Position numbers and translations under genes: made by a program. Below, in pieces: positions 1 to 5,917 of a stretch of 5,917 nt of DNA (within the stretch, counting starts at the first letter, position 1; each line of letters begins with the position of its first letter). The notes under the pieces were generated by a model. That model did no database searches. It was not told the origin of the DNA and worked only from the letters and a program-made list of their open reading frames with translations. This stretch comes from Bacillota bacterium (lineage in GTDB: Bacteria; Bacillota; Clostridia; Oscillospirales; Acutalibacteraceae), in the NCBI GenBank assembly GCA_023415895.1, contig JAEZJA010000087.1, positions 1 to 5,917 of the forward strand, read 5' to 3'.

Positions 1-872
<872 letters not shown>

Positions 873-901
873 TTACCTCCAATAAATATTCTTCAACGTA
901 T

Positions 902-930
902 ATTCTATCTTGATTCATGGCATTTATCAA
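902..930 (-). promoter_or_regulatory. Promoter of gap (sigma-A type)
   Basis: Read on the minus strand, TTGATA (925-930) and TAGAAT (902-907) are separated by exactly 17 bases, each differing from the housekeeping consensus at one position. The leader would be about 30 bases and ends in the GGAGGT ribosome site. A second TTGACA hexamer lies 12 bases upstream (937-942), but nothing close to a -10 box sits 17 bases beyond it, so it is either a chance match or part of a binding site. Confidence 0.7.
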
Positions 931-990
931 GAAGTTTGTCAAATAATTAACCGAAAGTTTACGAGTTCAGCATAAATTCACAAAAGTACA

Positions 991-1020
991 TCGACTTGAA
1001 AAGAAAAATGAGGGTATAAT
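991..1020 (+). promoter_or_regulatory. Probable promoter of the kinase-like gene
   Basis: A perfect TATAAT -10 box at 1015-1020 is preceded at 18 bases by TCGACT (991-996), a 4-of-6 match to TTGACA. A better-looking TTGAAA (996-1001) is only 13 bases away, too close for normal use. Transcription would begin near 1027, leaving roughly 80 bases of leader before the chosen start codon at 1108. That argues against the in-frame ATGs at 1042 and 1048, which have no ribosome site. Confidence 0.5.
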
Positions 1021-1107
1021 AACGCCAAAATCCGTTGCCGGTTGTTGATGAATCGCAATGACTCGTTGATAAAGAGATCGTTGCGCGGAAAGGGTTTTGT
1101 GGTAAGC

Positions 1108-1782
1108 ATGAATCTGAACTTTGATTGGGAAAAAATATTGTCCGCCCGCATGCGAAGCAGCCAGCCCACAGAGGGCTTTTTGCGTGAGGCGCTGGCCGTT
1201 TACTTCTTGTCCGTACCGCCGCCCGCCCAGCAATCGCCGCAGGAGCGGGAGCGCTATCGCCGGGCACTTCATAGCCTAGCTGAGCTGGATGCTGAAGCCG
1301 TTCTGCAGTCGGAGATCGTTCGCCGTCCACTGCGTTTTGGAGATGTCGGGCTGCTGCTGCGCAATACGCTGTATGCGGCGGCGATTTGTCTGAGTGAGAG
1401 GGGGACCGTGCTGGAATGCGAGATCCCCGATCAGAGCCTGTGTATGGCCGCCGACCCGCGTACACTTCAGATCGCTGTAGTGCGGCTGCTGCAGTCGGTC
1501 AGTGCAGCCAACCCCGATGCCACTGTGAAGGCTCGTGTGACCGCTCGCCCGCGCAGCCTCACGCTGATGGTGGCCGGTAAGTCGCCCGTACGCGAGTTGC
1601 GTACACTGGCACTTGTCCGCGCGGCGGCAAGGGAGCATAAAGGAGGTGTAGCCCTGTCCGGGGGAACGGTGGCTTTTTCACTGCGCCGTGAGCTGACTTC
1701 GCCTATTGGACGGTTTACCGTGCCGAGCATAGAAGAGATGGTTGCCGATGCATTATCCGCGGTCAATGTGGGATTGGCATAG
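1108..1782 (+). CDS. Soluble protein with a degenerate histidine-kinase ATPase (GHKL-like) domain
   Basis: This is a 224-residue protein with no signal peptide or membrane segment. Residues 45-95 look helical (ERERYRRALHSLAELDAEA onward), like the dimerisation helices of a sensor kinase, with a single His at 55. Residues 114-192 follow the layout of a HATPase domain: AADPRTLQIAVVRLLQS where the N box normally lies, a strand pair, then LALVRAAAREHKGGVALSGGTVAFSL, which matches the common kinase ending (GLxLVxxIxxxHGGxxxxxxGGTxFxxxLP). The N-box Asn is not evident, and the DxGxG loop is replaced by VAGKSP, so ATP binding is doubtful. About 30 further residues follow the domain. It may be a pseudokinase, an adaptor or a phosphotransfer protein; this is inference. 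The start is uncertain: an AAAGGG site (1089-1094) is 13 bases before ATG 1108 and 4 bases before an in-frame GTG at 1099. The gene is divergent from gap and stands alone, with no receiver or response regulator beside it. Confidence 0.75.
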   Translation: MNLNFDWEKILSARMRSSQPTEGFLREALAVYFLSVPPPAQQSPQERERYRRALHSLAELDAEAVLQSEIVRRPLRFGDVGLLLRNTLYAAAICLSERGTVLECEIPDQSLCMAADPRTLQIAVVRLLQSVSAANPDATVKARVTARPRSLTLMVAGKSPVRELRTLALVRAAAREHKGGVALSGGTVAFSLRRELTSPIGRFTVPSIEEMVADALSAVNVGLA

Positions 1783-1827
1783 AGCGTGGTATGCTGTTCG
1801 ATGGCATGTTTGACGGCGGACAACGAA

Positions 1828-1855
1828 CAAGGAGCTGTTTTGCAACAGCTCCTTG
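1828..1855. terminator. Strong hairpin between convergent genes, probable terminator
   Basis: This is a perfect 12-base-pair stem (CAAGGAGCTGTT against AACAGCTCCTTG) with a four-base loop. On the minus strand the loop is GCAA, a GNRA tetraloop, and the stem is followed by the T-rich TTCGTTGT. On the plus strand the loop is TTGC and ATGGGG follows. The structure therefore suits the end of the minus-strand citrate synthase unit better, though it also lies 45 bases beyond the stop of the plus-strand kinase-like gene. Neither side has a clean T-run, so the efficiency is unclear. Confidence 0.55.
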
Positions 1856-1870
1856 ATGGGGAAAATCGCC

Positions 1871-1953
1871 ATGTTTTAATTAAAATCGAACATCCGAGCT
1901 TTCTGTCTATAGAGAAAGCGGCCGGCCACCCCAGCCTGTATTTACACGCCGGC
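1871..1953. other. Cluster of smaller inverted repeats in the 3' region of the membrane-protein gene
   Basis: Three elements can be read here. TTTTAATTAAAA at 1874-1885 is a 12-base perfect palindrome. GCTTTCT (1898-1904) pairs with AGAAAGC (1913-1919) around an 8-base loop. GCCGGC (1921-1926) pairs with a second GCCGGC (1948-1953) around 21 bases. With the hairpin at 1828-1855, these fill most of the 179-base gap between the two convergent stop codons. They probably contribute to transcript ending or 3' stability. I see no gene in this gap. Confidence 0.4.
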
Positions 1954-1961
1954 TTGTCTGC

Positions 1962-2972
1962 TCAGAGCTCCTTATCGGTATGGGTGGCGCGAAAGGACTG
2001 GACATCGTTAAGAATGTCGTCAATCGACGGGGTTTGTGCATCATCGGCAGGCACTGTGAGTGGTTGCTGTTCTTGCTCCACAACCTCGGGTACCTCTTGG
2101 GAGCTGTCATCGTTTGGCATCGTTGTGTAGCCGTTTGTACGTGCGAGTACCAGTTGTGCAGCCAGAACCAACGCAAAAACACCGATGCCGAAATCCTCAA
2201 CGCTTGCCAGTCGGCTGGCGTTATAGGCCTCAGTCTCGTTGCCCAGAAACAGCAGAACCGAAGTCAGCGTTCCCGACAAAGACAGCAGTACGGTGGATAG
2301 TGCAAAGACCAGCATCCCTTTAGGTGAGCGCTCACCGGTGCCCGATACAAACCGCGCGAACGTGAACAAAAAGAGCATGGTGAAAATCAGCATCACAAAA
2401 TCATAGAAGCTCTGACTCACTCGAATCGCGCTGGCATAGGAAACCTCATAGCGCACCAGACGCACCCAGATCCAGGCGACCGGTGCGAGGGCGGCCAGTG
2501 ACAGACTCGCGCTTCGTTTCAGCTTATCGGTGATCAGAACGATGCCCAGCCAGATCATGAACAGTCCGGCCAGAGCAGCGAAAATCAGCGTCAGCAACAG
2601 GGTAGCTGAATCCAGCTTGCTGATAATGTATTCATTGGGAGGGGGCGTTTTGCCATAAGCCATCCACATCCAGCCATCAAAGAGCGCAGACAGTTCAAAT
2701 ATGGCACCCAGCAGCACGGCCGCCGCACCCACGGCAACACGGCTACGGTGGTTGAGTTGGGAAAGAAGAGGAATCGACCCTTTGGCTGTGAACATCAAAA
2801 CACCGTTGGCGAGAATCGCCGCCAAAAGAACGCCGATAATTACATAACTAATCGAAAACTGTCCGGTCGAGCTGTCCTGCATGGCGGGGGTCAACAACAC
2901 CCGCAAGACCGTAGCGCCGACTGTTGCGACTACCGTCAGAATGACGGCCGCTTCACGGAAATGTTTTTGCAC
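1962..2972 (-). CDS. Unrecognised multi-pass membrane protein (about 8 segments) with acidic C-terminal tail
   Basis: This is a 336-residue protein of no family I can name. Hydrophobic stretches lie near residues 8-26, 41-62, 79-98, 122-147, 157-173, 189-209, 219-243 and 258-277. The basic connections (HRSR at 75-78, DKLKR at 149-153, ERSPK at 214-218) all fall on one side if both ends are cytoplasmic, in line with the positive-inside rule. The connection at 99-121 is rich in aromatics and proline (GWMWMAYGKTPPP) and would face outward. Residues 286-336 form a Gln/Glu/Asp-rich tail ending with SIDDILNDV and a short charged end. The start is a GTG at 2972 with GGAGG (2981-2985) 8 bases ahead; the open frame extends upstream only as a shadow inside citrate synthase. 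The gene follows citrate synthase by 34 bases, so the two are probably cotranscribed. No transporter or enzyme motif is evident and function is unknown. The coding call itself is secure. Confidence 0.85.
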   Translation of the reverse strand: MQKHFREAAVILTVVATVGATVLRVLLTPAMQDSSTGQFSISYVIIGVLLAAILANGVLMFTAKGSIPLLSQLNHRSRVAVGAAAVLLGAIFELSALFDGWMWMAYGKTPPPNEYIISKLDSATLLLTLIFAALAGLFMIWLGIVLITDKLKRSASLSLAALAPVAWIWVRLVRYEVSYASAIRVSQSFYDFVMLIFTMLFLFTFARFVSGTGERSPKGMLVFALSTVLLSLSGTLTSVLLFLGNETEAYNASRLASVEDFGIGVFALVLAAQLVLARTNGYTTMPNDDSSQEVPEVVEQEQQPLTVPADDAQTPSIDDILNDVQSFRATHTDKEL

Positions 2973-2980
2973 AATTGATT

Positions 2981-3000
2981 CCTCCAATTTGTTTGCAAAC
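2981..3000 (-). promoter_or_regulatory. Ribosome site and 10-base palindrome in the 34-base intergenic gap
   Basis: GGAGG (2981-2985, minus strand) decides the GTG start of the membrane protein. Just upstream, GTTTGCAAAC (2991-3000) is a perfect palindrome directly after the citrate synthase stop. It is too short and AT-rich, with no T-run, to be a convincing terminator, which supports readthrough from citrate synthase into the next gene. Confidence 0.5.
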
Positions 3001-3006
3001 TTTCCG

Positions 3007-4377
3007 CTATGCGTCACGCGCGGATAACGGAATATACGACTGGGCGCGCGCCAGCGCCTTGTAGGCGGGACGTATGATGGGCCCGTGGGATGTGATTTCT
3101 TCAATGCGGTGGGCACACCAACCGGGGATGCGGGCAATGGCGAAGAGCGGCGTGAACAGATCATCGCTGATGCCCAGAGTGCGGTAAACCAGCCCGGAAT
3201 ACAAATCCACGTTGGCAGAAATGACTTTCTCAATGCCCTTGACCGAAGCGAATACGCCGGGCGTCAGGCGCTCCACGGATTCCAGAAGACGGAATTCGGC
3301 GCCCAGCCCGGTTTTTTCCGCCTGTGCATAAGCGGCCTTTTTGAGGAGAATGGCACGAGGATCAGACAGGGTATAGACCGCATGACCCATGCCGTAGATC
3401 AACCCGGAGTGGTCGCCCGCTTCCTTGTTGATTAGTTTGGCCAGGAAGGCGGCGACTTCATTGTCATCCTCCCAGTCTTTGACGCCCGCTTTAATACATT
3501 CAAGCATCTCCATGACCTTGATATTAGCACCACCGTGGCGAGGCCCTTTGAGTGAGCCAATCGCGGCAGCAATGGCCGAATAGGTATCCGTACCCGAGGA
3601 GCTCAGCACGCGCGCGGCAAAGGTCGAGTTGTTGCCGCCGCCATGTTCGGCATGCAGCATCAGACACAGGTCGAGCAGCCGGGCTTCCTCCACGGTGTAG
3701 TTGGTGTCGGCGCGGATGGTATGTAGAATGGTCTCCGAGGTCGACAGCCCGGGGATCATCGGATGGAAATACATGCTTTGCTTGTCATAATGACGGCGCT
3801 TGACCTGATAGGAATAGGCCATAATGGTGGGCATCATGGCGATCAGCTCAATGGATTGACGAAGCACGTTTTCCATCGAGGTATCGTCGGGATTATTGTC
3901 AAAGGAATACAGCGCCAGCACCGAACGCGCGAGCTTGTTCATGATGTTGGGGGAGGGAGCCTTGATGATCATGTCCTCCGCAAAGTATTCCGGTAGCTCA
4001 CGGCATTGGGACAGCAGTTCGCAGAAACTGGACAGCTGCTGGCGTGTGGGCAGCTTGCCAAAAAGAAGCAGCCAGACGACCTCTTCAAAGCCGAAGCGTT
4101 TATCAGCCTCGCAGCCTGCCACCAAATCACAGACATCGTACCCGCGGTAGACCAAACGGCCTTCCACAGGGGCTTTTTCACCTTCGCTGAGCACATAGCC
4201 ATGGACATTGCACACCATGGTCAACCCAGCCATTACACCGCTGCCATCCGGATTGCGAAGACCACGTTTGACTTCATACTGCTCGAACTTTGCCGGATCA
4301 ATCCGGTTATTTTTTTGGAATTCTTCGCATAGGGTTGTTAGTGTAGCGTTTGAAATTGCATTGAGGTTGTCTGCCAT
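3007..4377 (-). CDS. Citrate synthase (Si-type; citrate/2-methylcitrate synthase family)
   Basis: The enzyme condenses acetyl-CoA with oxaloacetate to citrate in the cytoplasm. In anaerobes with a partial TCA cycle it usually feeds 2-oxoglutarate and glutamate synthesis. The product has 456 residues. EGRLVYRGYDV (72-82) is the family's early motif. The catalytic triad is visible as His281 in GPRHGGAN, His332 in GMGHAVY and Asp391 in NVDLYSG. LHAEHGGGNNST (241-252) and the late Arg residues in IARIPGW (416) and IIRPAY (436) fit substrate and CoA binding. The N-terminal extension of about 40 residues before the conserved core makes it longer than most bacterial enzymes, as in many clostridial homologues. 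The ATG at 4377 is preceded by AAAGGA with 9 bases between; an in-frame extension upstream runs through leader hairpins and is unlikely. It has its own promoter and heads a two-gene unit. A 2-methylcitrate role cannot be excluded, but no prpB or prpD is present here. Confidence 0.95.
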   Translation of the reverse strand: MADNLNAISNATLTTLCEEFQKNNRIDPAKFEQYEVKRGLRNPDGSGVMAGLTMVCNVHGYVLSEGEKAPVEGRLVYRGYDVCDLVAGCEADKRFGFEEVVWLLLFGKLPTRQQLSSFCELLSQCRELPEYFAEDMIIKAPSPNIMNKLARSVLALYSFDNNPDDTSMENVLRQSIELIAMMPTIMAYSYQVKRRHYDKQSMYFHPMIPGLSTSETILHTIRADTNYTVEEARLLDLCLMLHAEHGGGNNSTFAARVLSSSGTDTYSAIAAAIGSLKGPRHGGANIKVMEMLECIKAGVKDWEDDNEVAAFLAKLINKEAGDHSGLIYGMGHAVYTLSDPRAILLKKAAYAQAEKTGLGAEFRLLESVERLTPGVFASVKGIEKVISANVDLYSGLVYRTLGISDDLFTPLFAIARIPGWCAHRIEEITSHGPIIRPAYKALARAQSYIPLSARDA

Positions 4378-4396
4378 GACGCATAGTCCTTTCCGG

Positions 4397-4435
4397 CACC
4401 CGAACGGGTGTCCCCGCAATCTGAAATGCTGCGGG
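4397..4435 (-). promoter_or_regulatory. Two tandem hairpins in the citrate synthase 5' leader
   Basis: Within the predicted leader of about 68 bases, CCCGCA pairs with TGCGGG (4413-4435, 11-base loop). Two bases later CACCC pairs with GGGTG around a GTTC tetraloop (4397-4410). The second hairpin ends 2-3 bases before the GGAAAGGA ribosome site (4387-4394), so its folding could change access to that site. It matches no riboswitch class that I recognise. Confidence 0.5.
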
Positions 4436-4451
4436 CAGTGATGTAGACTTT

Positions 4452-4480
4452 ATTATAGTAAAATCACCTGGGAAAGTCAA
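4452..4480 (-). promoter_or_regulatory. Promoter of the citrate synthase unit
   Basis: Minus strand: TTGACT (4475-4480), a 17-base spacer and a perfect TATAAT (4452-4457). This is the best housekeeping promoter in the window. Transcription should start near 4445. Confidence 0.85.
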
Positions 4481-4583
4481 TATGAACTTATTAAAAAATG
4501 CAGGATAATTTCTTCAATCATGCAATAACCGGCCTACACACAACCGCGCAAAGGTGAAAACAAGAGGGCTTAAGGAAATTATT

Positions 4584-4620
4584 GTATAAAAAATGAAATT
4601 TGAGAAACTCAAATCTTCAT
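4584..4620 (-). terminator. Minus-strand intrinsic terminator upstream of the spoIID-like gene
   Basis: On the minus strand ATGAA plus ATTTGAG pairs with CTCAAAT plus TTCAT around a TTT loop, giving 12 base pairs interrupted by one bulged base (4615). It runs directly into a six-T stretch followed by ATA (4593 down to 4585). The stem is AT-rich, with only a few GC pairs, so its strength is uncertain. On the plus strand no T-run follows, which makes the element directional. It could alternatively be an operator near the spoIID-like promoter, since its right end is only 24 bases before that gene's start. Confidence 0.5.
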
Positions 4621-4644
4621 TATTGACGGGAAAGGGGAAGGCCT

Positions 4645-5691
4645 GTGAAACGTTATCTGATCTGGGTGGCGGCGGTGTATGTCCTACTTCTGCTGCTGCC
4701 TCTTCCGCTGCTTGGCAAAGCGAATACGGACAAGGAGCCTTTAAAGACAACAAAAACAACCATCAGCACAACGGATGTGACGCAGCCGACCGGCACCCAA
4801 AGCACAACCATGCCCACGACCAGTCAAAACCAAACGGCAAACGACGGCGTGTTCCGCATCTTGAATAAGGATACGGGCGCAGTGTCGGAGGTGCCGGATA
4901 AAGAATTTGTCATCGGAACGGTCGCCGTGGAAATGTACCCGACATATCACGCCGAAGCCCTCAAGGCGCAGGCGGTCGCTTGTTATACCTATTATTCTGT
5001 TCAGCGCAATAAGCAGCGTGCGGCTCCGGACGAAGCGCTCAAGGGGGCTGATCTGTCAATATCCTCTGCGGGGCTGCCACTATTCTATACCACGGACCAG
5101 CTCAAGGCGCGGTGGGGAGACAATTATACGACTAATTATAAAAAGATCAGCGACGCAGTAGAGGCGGTATTCGGTAAGCGCATCACCTACAACGGTGAAC
5201 TGATTCAGGCGGTGTACCATGCCATCAGCGCGGGAACCACGGACAGCGCGGCCGTCGTGTGGGGAAATGAGATTGCCTATCTTCAGCCCGTTGCGAGTCC
5301 CGGCGACAATTTGTCACCGGCCTATGAATCCAATGTTTCGCTGACACCCGACCAGTTCTCACAAAAGCTCAAGGCCGCCATTCAGGGACTGCAGCTCAGC
5401 GGTCAGCCCGACACTTGGTTGGGGAATGACCTGCAAACCGCTGCCTCGGGGACGGTGACAAAACTCAGCATAGGAGGCACAGCTCTGACCGGTCAGCAGA
5501 TCCGTGACGCGCTGGGACTGCGTTCCGCCTGCTTTACCGTGCGTTTTAAAGACGGCTTATTTTCCTTTAACGTGCTGGGCTATGGCCACAATGTGGGTAT
5601 GAGTCAATACGGTGCGGATGTTCTTGCACGTCAGGGTTCCACCTGGGATGAAATCCTACACTTTTATTACACGGGTGTGACGATTGCGTGA
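4645..5691 (+). CDS. spoIID: SpoIID-family peptidoglycan lytic enzyme, membrane anchored
   Basis: SpoIID cleaves peptidoglycan glycan strands; in spore formers it works with SpoIIM and SpoIIP at the mother-cell membrane during engulfment, and paralogues act in vegetative wall turnover. The 348-residue product has an N-terminal membrane anchor (about 5-24), then a low-complexity linker (27-66, about 15 Thr) reaching into the wall. The SpoIID domain fills the rest. VAVEMYPTYHAEALKAQAVA holds the likely catalytic Glu96; YHAISAGTTDSAAVVWG (191-207) is the usual middle motif; GYGHNVGMSQYGA (312-324) and WDEILHFYYTGV are the C-terminal signature. The zinc-binding Cys reported for some clostridial SpoIID proteins is not seen in the middle motif. 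The start is a GTG at 4645, with AAGGGG 7 bases upstream. No clear sigma-E or sigma-A promoter is visible ahead of it. No sporulation partner gene is in view, so the symbol is a family name and the sporulation role is not proven. Confidence 0.9.
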   Translation: MKRYLIWVAAVYVLLLLLPLPLLGKANTDKEPLKTTKTTISTTDVTQPTGTQSTTMPTTSQNQTANDGVFRILNKDTGAVSEVPDKEFVIGTVAVEMYPTYHAEALKAQAVACYTYYSVQRNKQRAAPDEALKGADLSISSAGLPLFYTTDQLKARWGDNYTTNYKKISDAVEAVFGKRITYNGELIQAVYHAISAGTTDSAAVVWGNEIAYLQPVASPGDNLSPAYESNVSLTPDQFSQKLKAAIQGLQLSGQPDTWLGNDLQTAASGTVTKLSIGGTALTGQQIRDALGLRSACFTVRFKDGLFSFNVLGYGHNVGMSQYGADVLARQGSTWDEILHFYYTGVTIA

Positions 5692-5698
5692 GCGGCGA

Positions 5699-5917
5699 TC
5701 ATGAACGGCCGGTCAGCAGGGACATGACCTCCGCACGCGCTCGCGCGTCCGCTTTCATGCGACCACGCAGTGCCGAGGTTTGTGTGCGGCAGCCGGCGGC
5801 ACGCGCACCCCGCATGGTCATGCAAAGATGCTCGGCTTCAATAATGACGGCAACGCCTTGGGGGTTGAGCTCCTTTTCCAGAAAATCAGCGATTTGCGCC
5901 GTCAGGCGTTCCTGAAG
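5699..5917 (-). CDS. folE: GTP cyclohydrolase I, C-terminal part (N-terminus off the window)
   Basis: FolE converts GTP to 7,8-dihydroneopterin triphosphate, the first step of folate synthesis. The 72 visible residues start with [19 protein letters not shown]; the Gln-Glu pair corresponds to GTP-contacting residues of the family (Q151 and E152 in E. coli). [13 protein letters not shown] carries the third zinc-ligand Cys and the nearby active-site His, and TSALRG is the substrate-binding signature. The tail after TSALRG is of ordinary length. The first two zinc ligands lie in the missing part. The stop is 7 bases from the stop of the convergent spoIID-like gene, leaving no room for a terminator between them. 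Identity is secure from these motifs. Confidence 0.94.
   Translation of the reverse strand, partial: LQERLTAQIADFLEKELNPQGVAVIIEAEHLCMTMRGARAAGCRTQTSALRGRMKADARARAEVMSLLTGRS

Noticed and set aside
959..1465. A minus-strand open frame of 168 residues opposite the kinase-like gene.
   Set aside because: The composition is that of an antisense shadow (Arg, Ser and Pro rich); the opposite strand carries the better promoter and a recognisable domain layout.
2973..3233. Upstream extension of the membrane-protein reading frame, which would give 423 residues.
   Set aside because: This part overlaps the conserved end of citrate synthase in another frame, has arbitrary composition and no ribosome site. 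The GTG at 2972 has a strong GGAGG site and begins a normal membrane protein.
4397..4435. Assigning the tandem hairpins to a known riboswitch, for example the two-hairpin guanidine-II type.
   Set aside because: Guanidine-II hairpins carry ACGR loops; here the loops are GTTC and an 11-base sequence, and the downstream gene does not fit.
4498..4557. A 19-codon plus-strand open frame between the divergent citrate synthase and spoIID-like genes (possible leader peptide).
   Set aside because: There is no ribosome site before the ATG and no codon bias suggestive of attenuation; it is within chance expectation.
4593..4868. A 91-codon plus-strand frame starting upstream of the spoIID-like gene.
   Set aside because: Its ATG lies inside the inverted repeat without a ribosome site, and the rest overlaps the spoIID-like gene out of frame.
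5688..5915. A plus-strand frame whose GTG overlaps the spoIID-like stop, suggesting translational coupling.
   Set aside because: The opposite strand encodes conserved FolE motifs ([22 protein letters not shown]) throughout, so this is its shadow.

Overview
The window looks like ordinary chromosomal backbone from a Gram-positive anaerobe of the class Clostridia, most likely the Oscillospiraceae/Ruminococcaceae. The reasons are strong GGAGG-type ribosome binding sites, sigma-A-like promoters, GTG starts, a SpoIID-family gene, a Si-type citrate synthase with an N-terminal extension, and moderately GC-rich genes separated by AT-rich gaps. This placement is inference from gene content and style; nothing in the window names a species. 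I see no mobile element, CRISPR array, tRNA or rRNA.

Layout, left to right. (1) The minus strand carries the first 288 codons of gap (glyceraldehyde-3-phosphate dehydrogenase), running off the left edge, with its own promoter at about 902-930. (2) Divergent from it, 1108-1782 (+) encodes a small soluble protein that resembles the dimerisation and ATPase part of a histidine kinase with decayed nucleotide-binding boxes. (3) A gene-free, hairpin-rich stretch at 1783-1961 lies between convergent genes. (4) A minus-strand two-gene unit follows: citrate synthase (3007-4377), then, 34 bases after its stop, an unrecognised protein with about eight membrane segments and an acidic cytoplasmic tail (1962-2972). 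A near-consensus promoter (4452-4480) and a short leader with two tandem hairpins precede the citrate synthase. (5) Divergent from that unit, 4645-5691 (+) encodes a membrane-anchored SpoIID-family peptidoglycan lytic enzyme. (6) Seven bases past its stop, convergent, lies the C-terminal end of folE (GTP cyclohydrolase I), which runs off the right edge.

The genes do not form one pathway: they cover glycolysis, citrate formation, cell-wall remodelling and folate/pterin synthesis. The least ordinary items are the decayed kinase-like protein, the unknown membrane protein coupled to citrate synthase, the structured citrate synthase leader, and a minus-strand terminator placed upstream of the plus-strand spoIID-like gene. 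That terminator suggests transcripts from the folE side may run antisense through the whole spoIID-like gene. I found no clear evidence of a new multi-gene system.
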